Position numbers and translations under genes: made by a program. Positions 27,647 through 36,181 of a stretch of DNA of 39,176 nucleotides are shown here, in pieces (position 1 is the stretch's first letter; each line of letters opens with the position of its first letter). Location of the stretch: the IMG/VR virus record IMGVR_UViG_3300025087_000189, positions 1-39,176 of that record. One strand, given 5' to 3'. Source of the DNA: a virus. Under the pieces are notes generated by a model. The model worked only from the letters and a program-made list of their open reading frames with translations, had not been told where the DNA came from and ran no database searches.

Positions 27647-28180
27647 TCAACTGGCCTCGTCAGTAAAATGCATCTCACAATCCAAGGCACCAACGGCTGT
27701 GGATGTGATGTTCTTGAGCGAATAGCCCTCCGCCACGCCGGCCCGCATGGTCAGCGGTTGCAGGGCGGCATCCCCCACACTCGGGGGCCATACCAGCCCG
27801 TTCGGCACCAGCGTCAGCCAGTTGGCGAAGGCCGCGCCGGCTACGACAGGCTCCTCATTGGCGAACACGAAGCGCCGGAACAGGTACCCGGCCACGTCCG
27901 TAACCGTCCGCCCTGTCCCCATCGTGCTGTTGGCGTCGAGCGCACCATTGGACGAGTCACGCGGGATCGGGGTGATACTCGTCCCGGCCGAAGCCGCGGA
28001 GGACTTGCGGATCTCCATTTGCAGGATGACGCCCGTCACAGCGGCTATGCTGTTGTTCAGCGCCACGATCTCCCGCAGCCTGAGGTAACGGGCAGACGCA
28101 GCGGCGTTGAACAGGTCGATCATGTACTTGTTGAGGGCGTAAGCGACGCCCTGTGTGGTGCCGGTCCATGTGCTTGCCAT
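27647..28180 (-). CDS. Virion structural protein, unknown
   Basis: A 177-residue protein, GGAGG before ATG 28180. 'ARYLRLREIVALNNSIAAVTGVILQMEIRKSS' and 'GALDANSTMGTGRTVTDVAGYLFRRFVFANEEP' point to a mixed beta protein. It seems paired with the 412-residue gene that follows after only three bases. No family is recognised. Confidence 0.55.
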   Translation of the reverse strand: MASTWTGTTQGVAYALNKYMIDLFNAAASARYLRLREIVALNNSIAAVTGVILQMEIRKSSAASAGTSITPIPRDSSNGALDANSTMGTGRTVTDVAGYLFRRFVFANEEPVVAGAAFANWLTLVPNGLVWPPSVGDAALQPLTMRAGVAEGYSLKNITSTAVGALDCEMHFTDEAS

Positions 28181-28486
28181 CTAAACCTCCGCTTTCCCGA
28201 TCACGGCTGAGGCCGTTTCGATCCACGACCCCATCTCGCTCAATTCGCGCACGGCTCCCCTCTTCCCCGCCTGACGCTTCACGGCGAATTGATAACCTTC
28301 GTTGTACACGAGGGGAACGACGATGGGGTTCCCCTTGTCGTCGGTCATGGGCTGATCGATGCTCTTGACGACGCCATGCCGCGAGCAGGCGATCTCCCGA
28401 CTCTTTTCCTTCGCCCCCCATTCGACATAGTTGTCCTGCCCGCACTCTGGACAGTCGAACACCTCGACGGTCTGCGTCTCGGCCAT
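28181..28486 (-). CDS. Zinc-ribbon protein
   Basis: A 101-residue protein, GGAG before ATG 28486. 'FDCPECGQDNYVEW' and 'ACSRHGVV' give three cysteines and a histidine for a zinc ribbon. A basic C-terminal part follows (FAVKRQAGKRGAVREL). It lies in the head operon, so it may be a minor head protein or bind nucleic acid. Function is unknown. Confidence 0.55.
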   Translation of the reverse strand: MAETQTVEVFDCPECGQDNYVEWGAKEKSREIACSRHGVVKSIDQPMTDDKGNPIVVPLVYNEGYQFAVKRQAGKRGAVRELSEMGSWIETASAVIGKAEV

Positions 28487-28487
28487 T

Positions 28488-28871
28488 TCAATTCTCCATC
28501 AGGACCGGATCATCCGATCCCCCGGTGACAACCTGCCCGACAATCGGCCCGTCCTTGCGCTCTCGGAAAGTGACCAGCGCCCTCGGGAAGGACCGGAACG
28601 GCCCGACCCGCTCGTGGCTGGTGAAGACCCGCTCGCTGATGACGTTCTGCATGATCTTGTCTCGGTCGCCGGCACGATGGGCTACCAGGGCAGCAATCGC
28701 CCGGTCCAGGTCGTCGCGCACGTCACCCGGTCCAAGGCCTCGCCGGCGGTCGATCTGCACGGGCAGCAGGTAATCCCGTATCCCGTCTACGGCTCGCGCG
28801 CTGAGTGTGGTGGGGACGTTAGCCATCCAGCAATCCAGGTCAGCGCGCCAGTAGCAGGCTAGGTCGCTCAT
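28488..28871 (-). CDS. Head-region protein, unknown
   Basis: A 127-residue protein starting in an ATGA overlap with the portal gene. 'CYWRADLDCWMANVPTTLSARAVDGIRDYLLPVQIDRRRGLG' and a C-terminal beta part ('PRALVTFRERKDGPIVGQVV') are seen. No family is recognised. Translational coupling suggests it is needed with the portal. Confidence 0.55.
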   Translation of the reverse strand: MSDLACYWRADLDCWMANVPTTLSARAVDGIRDYLLPVQIDRRRGLGPGDVRDDLDRAIAALVAHRAGDRDKIMQNVISERVFTSHERVGPFRSFPRALVTFRERKDGPIVGQVVTGGSDDPVLMEN

Positions 28872-31447
28872 GGCTCTAGCTCCGTCTCCTCCTCGACGCT
28901 CGTCATCAGTCCGTCCCGCCCGCGCCGGATCGTCTTCTTGCCCGTGATCCGCGAGGGCAGTTTCACTTCGACTTCGTTTACGATTTCGACCTTGGGCTCA
29001 GGACCCTGCGGCACGTGAACATCGACCTGGACCACCGGCGCAGGCCCCGGGGGCGGTGCGGGGGCATCCTCAATCGCTTTCCCGACCCGCTCCATTGCCC
29101 GCTCGACGGCTTCCGCCACAGGGCGCATGTCCGGCGCGGGAACCGTGATCTCGTTCTTGATCTCGGGCCGCTGCTCGATCGTCATGTTGTCGGCCTTGAT
29201 CTCGAACAGGGGTCCTTGTGCCGCCGGCATCGGACGGGTGGACAGCACCTCGGTAAGCTCGTCTACCTTGCGGATCAGACCATCGACGCGTCGATCAGGC
29301 ATGTCCTTTGCTCCATAAGTTGCCGGCCGCGCAGACTCCTCGGAGAAGAACGCGCCGAAACTCCGTGTGCAGTTCGGGTGCTCTAGGGGATTTGCCTGCA
29401 TCTCCTCCAGCGTCCAGACCTGGCCGTTGGCGTCAATGCAGGGCTGGTCCTCGTCGCCCGCCCCGTTGTCGAAGACGATGACCTGGCTCACCCCGGCTTC
29501 GTCATAGCGCTCGGCCGAGGCCAGGTTCTGCGCTGTGCCCAGTTCGGTGCGGGCGATCGTCTCGGAGCGGTTCTTGTAGCTCTCCTCGATGATGTCGCGC
29601 AAACCTGGGATCCCGTTCTCTGGATCCCCGCGCACGATACGGTCGATGCTCCAGCCCTGCTCGTGGCCTTGCTCCAGGAGAACGCGCAGGTTCTCAATGG
29701 TCGTCTCGTTGATGTCTTTCACGCGATCGCCGGCCATTGCCAGGACGCGAGCGACGGCTGGGTCGGCAGCGTCGAAGACGAGATCCGAGCTCAGTTCGTC
29801 ATTCCATAGCGGCCAAGTCTGCCTGATGATTTCGAGGTAGAACCCGCCGAGCAGCTTCGCCAGCTCCTTCCCGTCGCCGGCAGTGATGAGGTCCTCGGGG
29901 TTGGGGAGGTCTTGCTTTGTCCCCTTGGGCCCCTTGGCTGCTTTCGCCCTGGCTATGGCTCGGTCTGCCTGATCCCCAAACCACTTGTCGAGTTCCTTGG
30001 CCATCTTGGGTGTGAGCTTTTCCCGGACGGCCCGCTGGGCGGCGACGACCTTCGCCAGGCGTCGCATGTCCGCCGGGGATGCACGCTTGTGAGCCATCTT
30101 GGTCACGGCCCCAGCCGGGCCGGAGGGTCCGGGCATGGGTCCGGGCTCGTCCCCTCCGGACGGGCTGGGCCCTTCGGCTTTGCCCGGTGGGGCCTTGCCC
30201 TTGGGTGCAGTGAACTGCCCCGGCGATTCGATGGTGGCAATGGAGCGGAGGTACACATCGCCGTTCTCATCCCGCGGGAGGGAGGCGGCCGCCCGGTACT
30301 CGTTGACGGTGATGGCCCCGGCCTGCATCGCTGTGAGTGCCGACTGCCGGCGGGCCTCGGTCTTCTCGGCCAGCACCGGCACCTTGCTGGTGTCGAAGGC
30401 GACAATCTTCTTGCCTTGCTCGCCGAACTCGGGCAGGAGGTCCTGGGTGACCTTGTCGGCCAACATTTCCCACAGGGAGGACAGGATCCCTTCGGTGAAC
30501 TCGAGGCGCATTCCCTTGACGTTGTCGTAGGTCATCTGCTCCAGACCCACGTTGAGCCCGGCGATGACCGGCGGCACGCGGAAGGCGGCGCAGATCCGGG
30601 CCTCGGGCACGCGCCGCAGGACGTTGAATTCGAGCTCCTTCAGATTAGAGGCCAGCTGCTTGACATCGAGCCCGCCCTCGAGCAGGGCGATCCCGCCTCG
30701 CTTCTCCCCGCCGTGCTCCTCCGTCCACTGCTCCTTCATGCGGTCGAAGGACTCGTCCGTCAGAGGTTGGGCATCCTTCGGGAGGACCAGCGCCAGGCGG
30801 GGCATGGCATCATTCTTGAGCAGGCTGAACAAGTAGCGCGTGGCCTCGTTGTCGGTGTCCACCTCTCGGGCCACCGCCACCAGCGGAGCCAGGGCCATCT
30901 GCGGGCTGAGGGCATGCGGCAGCCACGGGAAGGCGACGACGTCGGTCTCGGCGATCGGTTGCTTCTGCCCAGCCCCCGTCTCGAGCTCATAGTGATCGAC
31001 AAGCGCCGTCTCGCTGGCGACGGGCGTCAGCTGGCCAGCATGGACGGGCAACAGCTCGACGACTCTCTTGGCCGAGGAGCGAACCTTGTACCAGTAGGCC
31101 TTGCCCCCGATGGCCATGTAGATGATGGTGAACTGGAGTAGCTCGCGCAGGCCCATCTGATCGTTCGGCCTGGCCAAGAGCCGGCTCAGGTTGTGATCTG
31201 GCAGAGGAACACGCCCAGCCTCCGTCTCCTCCCACACCAGGAGAGGCGGCTTCGGGAAGCCGAAGGCCAGGGCCGAGATGCAGGCGAAGACGGCGCCGGA
31301 TCCCTGGTAGCCCTCCAGCGCCAGCTGCTGGTAGGTCGGGCGCATGAAGGCTCGGCGGTTCCACGGCGGGACGAGGACGATACTCCCACCTGTCGCGGCC
31401 TTGAGCAGCCACCGGCCGAAGCGCTGACGGACGCTCAGCGAACCCAT
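28868..31447 (-). CDS. Portal protein fused to MuF-like head-morphogenesis domain
   Basis: An 859-residue protein. Residues 1-430 are an HK97-type portal ('GYQGSGAVFACISALAFGFPKPPLLVW', 'HNLSRLLARPNDQMGLRELLQFTIIYMAIGGKAYWYKV', 'PPVIAGLNVGLEQMTYDN', 'AGAITVNEYRAAASLP'). A Pro/Gly linker leads to a SPP1 gp7/MuF-like domain (about 590-710: 'SWSIDRI'-like helix, 'NRSETIARTELGTAQN', 'DNGAGDEDQPCIDANGQVWTLEEMQANPLEHPNCTRSF'). The last 130 residues are a coil and a Val/Glu-rich strand region. The gene overlaps the terminase by 13 nt. Confidence 0.93.
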   Translation of the reverse strand: MGSLSVRQRFGRWLLKAATGGSIVLVPPWNRRAFMRPTYQQLALEGYQGSGAVFACISALAFGFPKPPLLVWEETEAGRVPLPDHNLSRLLARPNDQMGLRELLQFTIIYMAIGGKAYWYKVRSSAKRVVELLPVHAGQLTPVASETALVDHYELETGAGQKQPIAETDVVAFPWLPHALSPQMALAPLVAVAREVDTDNEATRYLFSLLKNDAMPRLALVLPKDAQPLTDESFDRMKEQWTEEHGGEKRGGIALLEGGLDVKQLASNLKELEFNVLRRVPEARICAAFRVPPVIAGLNVGLEQMTYDNVKGMRLEFTEGILSSLWEMLADKVTQDLLPEFGEQGKKIVAFDTSKVPVLAEKTEARRQSALTAMQAGAITVNEYRAAASLPRDENGDVYLRSIATIESPGQFTAPKGKAPPGKAEGPSPSGGDEPGPMPGPSGPAGAVTKMAHKRASPADMRRLAKVVAAQRAVREKLTPKMAKELDKWFGDQADRAIARAKAAKGPKGTKQDLPNPEDLITAGDGKELAKLLGGFYLEIIRQTWPLWNDELSSDLVFDAADPAVARVLAMAGDRVKDINETTIENLRVLLEQGHEQGWSIDRIVRGDPENGIPGLRDIIEESYKNRSETIARTELGTAQNLASAERYDEAGVSQVIVFDNGAGDEDQPCIDANGQVWTLEEMQANPLEHPNCTRSFGAFFSEESARPATYGAKDMPDRRVDGLIRKVDELTEVLSTRPMPAAQGPLFEIKADNMTIEQRPEIKNEITVPAPDMRPVAEAVERAMERVGKAIEDAPAPPPGPAPVVQVDVHVPQGPEPKVEIVNEVEVKLPSRITGKKTIRRGRDGLMTSVEEETELEP

Positions 31448-32880
31448 CGCACTCTCGGCTCCGTCACGTCTGCCGGGCGGGCCGCCCAGACAGCCAACGC
31501 CAGTGACCAGAACTTGTCGGCGTGGTGTTTCTCATTGCCTGCAGTATCGAAGACTGCGTTCTTGGCCATTGTCACCTTGCGCTTGAGACTGTGGATCTGA
31601 TAGCTCAGGTCACGATCCAGCGGGATCGGAACCTCGCCCCGCTGCATCCGGACCTTGAGCTCGACCGCCCACAGCTCCTTGGTCGCATTCGTGAAGTCCA
31701 CCCCTTCTGCTTTACCTGGGAAGCGCTTGGCAAGCTCTTCGGCGATCTGCATTCCCAGCCCGCTCTTGTCGATCAGCAGGTGTGTGACCGGTAGCTTTTC
31801 CAGCGCCTGGGTCGCGACGCTGCGCTGGTCATCGAACGGGATCCCCGACAGGCTGATGCCTGCGCGGTAGGGTAGGTGTGACGTCGTCCCCTTACCCACG
31901 AAGGTAATCTCCGTCAGGTCCTTCTTCCGTCCGATGTCCATCCCGCCGGCGAGGGCTTGTTCCACCTGACCCGCCCGGACCGCGAGCGCGACTTCCTCAA
32001 TCGCAGCCATCGCACGCTCGACGGTCTTCGCCTGGCGGTACCAGAGCTTCTCGGCCTGGGCTTCCTCCTGGTTTCGCTTGATGACTTCCCAGGAGATCCA
32101 GGCCTCCTGCTCGTCCATGTAGGCACACTCGTACTCCTGCTGGAAGTCGTCGGAGGGCATGTTCTCGAAGATGGTGACCAGCCGAGGAGTCCCAAACCTG
32201 CGCACACGCTCCTCCGTCAAGAGAGCCGGGGCAGCTTGCTTGGCCTCCCCTGGGCCCTGGGATAGCCCGGCCACGACCCACCAGGGGATCCGCCGGCGCA
32301 CGTAGCCGGGGTAGGCCCGCATCTTCTGGGCGAAGATCTCCCAGAAGAGTCCTGAGGCCCCCACCGGCGAGCTCCCGATCCGGATCCTGCCGCCACGCGT
32401 CGTCACCGGAAGAGCTGCCGTGTAGATCTGCCGGTCCTTCGGGTAGTGGGCAAACTCGTCCAGGTAGACCGTCGCCTTGGCCTTGCCGCGCACCGGCCGG
32501 CAGGGATGGGAAATCAGCCGGCTTCCGTTGGCGAACTCGAGGTCGGTGGTGTTGTCAGCAAGGAGCCGAGGCCGCACGTCGTCGTCCAGGGCCTCTATGA
32601 TTTGGCGGGCATAGCGGATCTTCTCCTTCGCCTCGATCTGGTTGATCGAGACGAAGATCGACGTGTGCCGCTTCTCGAGGACACCCTCGGCCACTGCTTC
32701 CGCCGCCGCAGTCCACGACCAGCCAACTTGGCGCGCCTTCAAGTCGATCGACAGAAGGGGTAAGTTGGTAAGGTACGTGGCCTGGAAGGGCTGCCAGGCC
32801 GCCTCAGGATCCCCGGTAGCTTCGGGCAGGTCCAGATACTCGATGAGAAACGCGAGCCGATCCGAGAGCCCGGTGCTCAC
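31435..32880 (-). CDS. terL: Terminase large subunit
   Basis: A 481-residue protein, GTG start in a GTGA overlap with the small subunit. The ATPase has a P-loop-like motif 'LKARQVGWSW' in the Mu gp28-like form, without the classic GK(S/T), and Walker B 'TVYLDEFAHYP'. A coupling motif 'IGSSPVG' follows. The nuclease domain shows 'GGMDIGRKKDLTEI', 'LLIDKSGLG' and 'HHADKFWSLALAVWA' with the expected acidic residues. It packages DNA into the prohead and cuts it. Confidence 0.93.
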   Translation of the reverse strand: MSTGLSDRLAFLIEYLDLPEATGDPEAAWQPFQATYLTNLPLLSIDLKARQVGWSWTAAAEAVAEGVLEKRHTSIFVSINQIEAKEKIRYARQIIEALDDDVRPRLLADNTTDLEFANGSRLISHPCRPVRGKAKATVYLDEFAHYPKDRQIYTAALPVTTRGGRIRIGSSPVGASGLFWEIFAQKMRAYPGYVRRRIPWWVVAGLSQGPGEAKQAAPALLTEERVRRFGTPRLVTIFENMPSDDFQQEYECAYMDEQEAWISWEVIKRNQEEAQAEKLWYRQAKTVERAMAAIEEVALAVRAGQVEQALAGGMDIGRKKDLTEITFVGKGTTSHLPYRAGISLSGIPFDDQRSVATQALEKLPVTHLLIDKSGLGMQIAEELAKRFPGKAEGVDFTNATKELWAVELKVRMQRGEVPIPLDRDLSYQIHSLKRKVTMAKNAVFDTAGNEKHHADKFWSLALAVWAARPADVTEPRVRWVR

Positions 32881-33323
32881 GGCTCATCTGATTCCCCAGC
32901 CGCGGCGGCGCCGGCAGCGATAACCTTACCCGCCTCCTTCCACCGCTTCTTGCGCACCTGCTCCATATCCCGGAAGGCGATCCCGCCCGAGACTTCGCGC
33001 TTGTCCGACTGGTCGAGCCATTGCTTCCCCAGCCAGATCAGCATCGTGACATTGCCGCGTAGGGCGAGATTGACTTGCTTGCGCCGCAGCGACTGTTTGA
33101 GCGTGGCGATCCCCCGTTTGTAAGGCTCCGCATAATTCCGGGTGATCGTGTCGGGGGAAACACCCAGGACCTGGCCCATCTCCTCCTGGGAGCAGCCAAT
33201 CTTTGCCAGGGCGAGGACCTGGCGCGGGGAGATCGCCTTTCGGGGGCGACCTCGGCCGCGCCGGGTGCCTTTCTTGGGCGGACGTCGATGGCCCTTACCA
33301 GACTTGCGGGCCCTCTTGGTCAC
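32877..33323 (-). CDS. terS: Terminase small subunit
   Basis: A 148-residue protein. A basic N-terminus (VTKRARKSGKGHRRPPKKG...) precedes a helix-turn-helix ('LALAKIGCSQEEMGQVLGVSPDTITRNYAEPYKRG') and a helical oligomerisation part ('LRGNVTMLIWLGKQWLDQ'), as in many TerS proteins. I use GTG 33323, which overlaps the stop of a 35-residue gene as GTGA; ATG 33338 lies upstream in frame without a ribosome site. The stop overlaps TerL. Confidence 0.85.
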   Translation of the reverse strand: MTKRARKSGKGHRRPPKKGTRRGRGRPRKAISPRQVLALAKIGCSQEEMGQVLGVSPDTITRNYAEPYKRGIATLKQSLRRKQVNLALRGNVTMLIWLGKQWLDQSDKREVSGGIAFRDMEQVRKKRWKEAGKVIAAGAAAAGESDEP

Positions 33324-33427
33324 AGCGCGACCGCCCATCGGATGAAGACGACCCAGAGGAGAAGAGAGATCGCAAGCGTGACGAGAAGAAGGGCAGCAAG
33401 CCCGAGAAGACGTAGAGCCGACTCCAT
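33320..33427 (-). CDS. 35-residue membrane micro-protein before the terminase
   Basis: ATG 33427 with GGAG at 5 nt, stop in a GTGA overlap with terS. The sequence is nearly all hydrophobic (LLGLAALLLVTLAISLLLWVVFI) with an RWAVAL end. It is a single membrane helix of the same style as those in the left arm. Function is unknown; the overlap suggests it sets terS translation. Confidence 0.6.
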   Translation of the reverse strand: MESALRLLGLAALLLVTLAISLLLWVVFIRWAVAL

Positions 33428-33472
33428 GTCGGCTCCACAGTAGCAAACGGGGGTGGCGTAGGTGTGCGTGGG

Positions 33473-34027
33473 CTAGGGCGGGCGAGGATACAAACGGGGG
33501 CGGACCTCGGCCCGCAGCGATGCAAGCCCCACAGATGACGGCGGGTGGAAGTCAGGGTAGATCGCCTTGAAGGAAACGTCCACATGAATCTCCCGATACC
33601 TTAGCCCGAGCGCCTGCTTGATGTGCTCGAACCAGTTGGCGGGGTAGGAGACTGTCTGTTTTCCCACGTCCTCGCCCCACAGGAAGCCCGTGATGCGCAT
33701 CCGGACCCAGGCCTCGTTGAACATCGAGTCCAGCGAAGTGTCGATCTTGGCATCCTCCAGAAATTCCGCGGCTACTTCCTCCAGGAGTACCACCTTCCGG
33801 CGGGAGATCGTCCTTGCTTCCTCTGTGGGTCCGCCGTCGAACACCGGAAGGCCGTGGGCGTCTATATAATCCGTGCGCTCGAATCGCAGTTGGCCAAATC
33901 CGTCGGCTCCGTATGAAGGCGCGATGAATACTTTCGCGCCGCGGACCACGGCGACGATCTTCCCCTCTTGTTGCCTTGCCAGAGCATCCGGAAAGCCATA
34001 GAGCGCGACCGCTTCGCATTCTGCCAT
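33473..34027 (-). CDS. Unknown protein upstream of the terminase module
   Basis: A 184-residue protein, GGAGGAGGG 4 nt before ATG 34027. 'KIVAVVRGAKVFIAPSYGADGFGQLRFERTDYID', an 'ISRRKVVLLEEVAAEFLED' helix and a 'VSYPANWFEHIKQALGLRYREIHVDVSFKAIYP' ending are clear, the last of a form often seen in small phage proteins of unknown role. A longer upstream reading covers the next gene on the wrong frame. No function is assigned. Confidence 0.55.
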   Translation of the reverse strand: MAECEAVALYGFPDALARQQEGKIVAVVRGAKVFIAPSYGADGFGQLRFERTDYIDAHGLPVFDGGPTEEARTISRRKVVLLEEVAAEFLEDAKIDTSLDSMFNEAWVRMRITGFLWGEDVGKQTVSYPANWFEHIKQALGLRYREIHVDVSFKAIYPDFHPPSSVGLASLRAEVRPRLYPRPP

Positions 34028-34059
34028 TAGTCCCTCCTCCAGCGGTGATTCTACTCCGC

Positions 34060-34296
34060 TCAGTGGCGCACTCGGACGGGGCGCATCCGACGACGAGAGC
34101 GGATCACCCCCACGAAGATATTGGGCGTCAGGAGGAGACCCATTCCAATGACCTCGCCACCCGTCCTCCAGATGTTCTGCGAGAGCCGGCGCAGCTCGAT
34201 GCTCCGATGCCACCGCAGCCCTCCCCGCACACGGCACAAAACCAGGTCAATGAGCCCGACCGCCAGGGCCGCAAGGATGATTGCTTCACGAGTCAT
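34060..34296 (-). CDS. Small membrane protein
   Basis: A 78-residue protein, AGGA at 7 nt before ATG 34296. The N-terminal helix 'AIILAALAVGLIDLVLC' is likely in the membrane. The rest is very basic (HRSIELRRLSQNIWR ... RSRRRMRPVRVRH). It overlaps the preceding gene by 11 nt. No family is recognised. Confidence 0.5.
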   Translation of the reverse strand: MTREAIILAALAVGLIDLVLCRVRGGLRWHRSIELRRLSQNIWRTGGEVIGMGLLLTPNIFVGVIRSRRRMRPVRVRH

Positions 34297-34471
34297 TGAG
34301 CCGTCCTGAAAGAACCGCTACGGCAGCCGCACTCAATTGCTCTCTCCTCCCTGTCATCTTGTACCACTGCGCCCAAGAGAGCGCGAGCGCATGGACATCG
34401 CAGAGCCTTGCCCCTCTCGGCGGCCTTCGATGGCACGTGGGTGAGGAGAACCATTCACACTTGCGCTTCAC
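34286..34471 (-). CDS. Small zinc-binding protein
   Basis: A 61-residue protein, GTG start in a GTGA overlap. 'CEWFSSPTCHRRPPRGARLCDVHALA' gives a C-x7-C-x10-C-x2-H site. The C-terminal half is helical. Such proteins are often found in phage accessory arms. Function is unknown. Confidence 0.5.
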   Translation of the reverse strand: MKRKCEWFSSPTCHRRPPRGARLCDVHALALSWAQWYKMTGRREQLSAAAVAVLSGRLNDS

Positions 34472-35265
34472 GCGGCCTCATCCTTCGTGGCATTTATCCA
34501 ATACTGCTTCACCACTTCGCCGCGTTCGCGGGAGCCCCTCACATGGTCGGCCCACCAGTAGGTGCCTGTGTACTTCCCAAACAACCCGTGCTGGTCGAAA
34601 TGCTTGAAGTGGCCGCGGCAGATGTGCAGGGCCAGCTTAAGACCTGTCCGTTGAGCATTCCCCTCGGCCTCCAGAACTTTCCGCATAGGGTCAATCTCAA
34701 GGGTCTTGTAGATCCTCCCGTGCCCCTTTCCACCATGTCTCCGGTTCGTCCTGGGAATATGGTCAGTCCGGATAACATTCCCACAATTGGTAAGCCCGAT
34801 CGCAAAGAGAGCGCACACCAAGAATGCGCTCTCCCCACCTACTGCGGGGTCCTTAGCCCTCTGAAAAGCCACGATCCTACCCGCATGGGTGAGCACACAC
34901 CAGTACGCAGTTGCCGTTCGCAGTTGCCTTCCCAATTTCCACCACGGTATGATTATCATGGCCCACTTGGCGGGTGGTTGGTCGAAAATCTCTTCATAGT
35001 GAATCCAGACCGCTGATCGTAGCTCGCCTGGGATGCCGACCGCCTCAAGCCAAATATCCGGGTAAGGCGGCGCGAGACATGGGAAGTCTTCTAGTAGGGG
35101 GAGGCTCTTGGGAAAACGGAGGAGATAGTCAACAACATTATCGATTCTGAAGATTATCGCGCTCCGATGTCCCTCACAGATAAACCGGGTCGCATCCCGT
35201 ATCTCATCGGGGGCTCGCTCCAGAGAGAGAATAAAGTCCGTTAGCACTTCATCCAGCAGCATCAT
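34468..35265 (-). CDS. Conserved-looking phage protein, unknown function
   Basis: A 265-residue protein, GGGAGG before ATG 35265; the start overlaps an upstream TGA. The C-terminal motif 'LALHICRGHFKHFDQHGLFGKYTGTYWWADHVRG' is of a kind I have seen in uncharacterised phage proteins and contains clustered His and aromatic residues that could bind metal or nucleic acid. The N-terminal half is helical. The gene looks more AT-rich than its neighbours, suggesting separate entry. Confidence 0.55.
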   Translation of the reverse strand: MMLLDEVLTDFILSLERAPDEIRDATRFICEGHRSAIIFRIDNVVDYLLRFPKSLPLLEDFPCLAPPYPDIWLEAVGIPGELRSAVWIHYEEIFDQPPAKWAMIIIPWWKLGRQLRTATAYWCVLTHAGRIVAFQRAKDPAVGGESAFLVCALFAIGLTNCGNVIRTDHIPRTNRRHGGKGHGRIYKTLEIDPMRKVLEAEGNAQRTGLKLALHICRGHFKHFDQHGLFGKYTGTYWWADHVRGSRERGEVVKQYWINATKDEAA

Positions 35266-35483
35266 TCCGCCTCCCTCATGGCCAGGACCTGCCACAACCC
35301 TCGGTCGTCCTGGTAGAGCGGTAGCACCCGACTCAGTCCACTCAACAGCCGCAACGCGCCGCGATGGGTTAGTCCCGTGAGCCTGGCCGCCTCCTGCGTC
35401 TTGAACGCGTAACCGTGAGCCAGGTGCCAGACGACGAGTCCCGCGCGCTCCTCGGGGGTCATCTCTCCGTTCAACTCAGCCAT
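35262..35483 (-). CDS. Small winged-helix/HTH protein
   Basis: A 73-residue protein: 'TPEERAGLVVWHLAHGYAFKTQEAARLTGLTHRGALRLLSGLSRVLPLYQDDRGLWQV'. The helices and closing beta hairpin fit a winged helix DNA-binding fold. It ends in an ATGA overlap with the following gene and may regulate the right arm. Confidence 0.65.
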   Translation of the reverse strand: MAELNGEMTPEERAGLVVWHLAHGYAFKTQEAARLTGLTHRGALRLLSGLSRVLPLYQDDRGLWQVLAMREAE

Positions 35484-35688
35484 TCCCCTTGATCTTCCCC
35501 TCCGCGACGACGCACAGGTGAACCTCGCCGCCCACCTGGATCCCCACGGCCTTCGGATACTCCCCCCGCGACCCGCCCCGCTGGACCATCAGCCAGGCAT
35601 AGGCGTGAGTAACACGCATCGATGGCCAGGTGCGCACCAGCTTGAGAACTGCCCGCCGAAGCTCGCGCCTCGTTATCTCACGCGCCAT
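35476..35688 (-). CDS. Small basic protein, unknown
   Basis: A 70-residue protein with AGGAGG 6 nt before ATG 35688. 'MAREITRRELRRAVLKLVRTWPSMRVTHAYAWLMVQRGG' then a beta part ('AVGIQVGGEVHLCVVAEGKI'). No domain is recognised. It overlaps the genes on both sides. The longer upstream frame is a shadow. Confidence 0.5.
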   Translation of the reverse strand: MAREITRRELRRAVLKLVRTWPSMRVTHAYAWLMVQRGGSRGEYPKAVGIQVGGEVHLCVVAEGKIKGNG

Positions 35689-36181
35689 CGCCAGCCTCCT
35701 CCTTCGCCCATCCAGTCCCCGCAAGGCAGTCGTGTTCCAGACTCGAATCATCTCCAAGGCCCTGCCGGGGATCGCGCTTCGCATCCTGTAGAGGACTTGC
35801 AGCAAGCGTCGCATCCAAAGGTGCGTTGGGCGCGGCGGCGAGGGCGGCTACGGGGCAAGTACCAGTATGCCCAATCTCGTGGCTCTGCCCACAGAAATAG
35901 CAGAAGCCGTACTTCACGGGCAGGGTTCCGTCCCAACCGAACTGAAATTTGCGGTCGGGCAACACTTGCTCTAGCGCCTCCACCCGCGCCTCCGAGGCGG
36001 CCAATTGCCGCGAAGCCTGTTGCATGAACGGGATGGGGCACATTCCATCGTGCAAATCGAGGCGACCGCAATGTGCGCATGGTATCCCGACCGGAGCAAG
36101 AACTTGAATCAGTTCGTCCATCGTCATCCCGCCCGGCCATTGTGGGTTTAGCACCGTCTTGGCGTCGGGCTTGTCAGTCAT
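35678..36181 (-). CDS. DA(K/Q)TVL paralog family, member 3, with zinc knuckles
   Basis: A 167-residue protein. It starts MTDKPDAKTVL, identical to member 2 at 7984 on the other strand. It keeps the 'LAASEARVEALEQ' helix and an 'AALAAAP' joint, but carries two zinc sites absent there: 'CAHCGRLDLHDGMC' and 'CYFCGQSHEIGHTGTC'. The family thus combines a fixed head with variable bodies. It starts in an ATGA overlap. Function is unknown. Confidence 0.65.
   Translation of the reverse strand: MTDKPDAKTVLNPQWPGGMTMDELIQVLAPVGIPCAHCGRLDLHDGMCPIPFMQQASRQLAASEARVEALEQVLPDRKFQFGWDGTLPVKYGFCYFCGQSHEIGHTGTCPVAALAAAPNAPLDATLAASPLQDAKRDPRQGLGDDSSLEHDCLAGTGWAKEEAGDGA

Noticed and set aside
26525-28210. 561-codon + frame, one of the longest on that strand
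   Set aside because: Opposes two virion genes with good ribosome sites. It is rich in Arg, His and Pro, as expected for the complement of GC-rich coding sequence.
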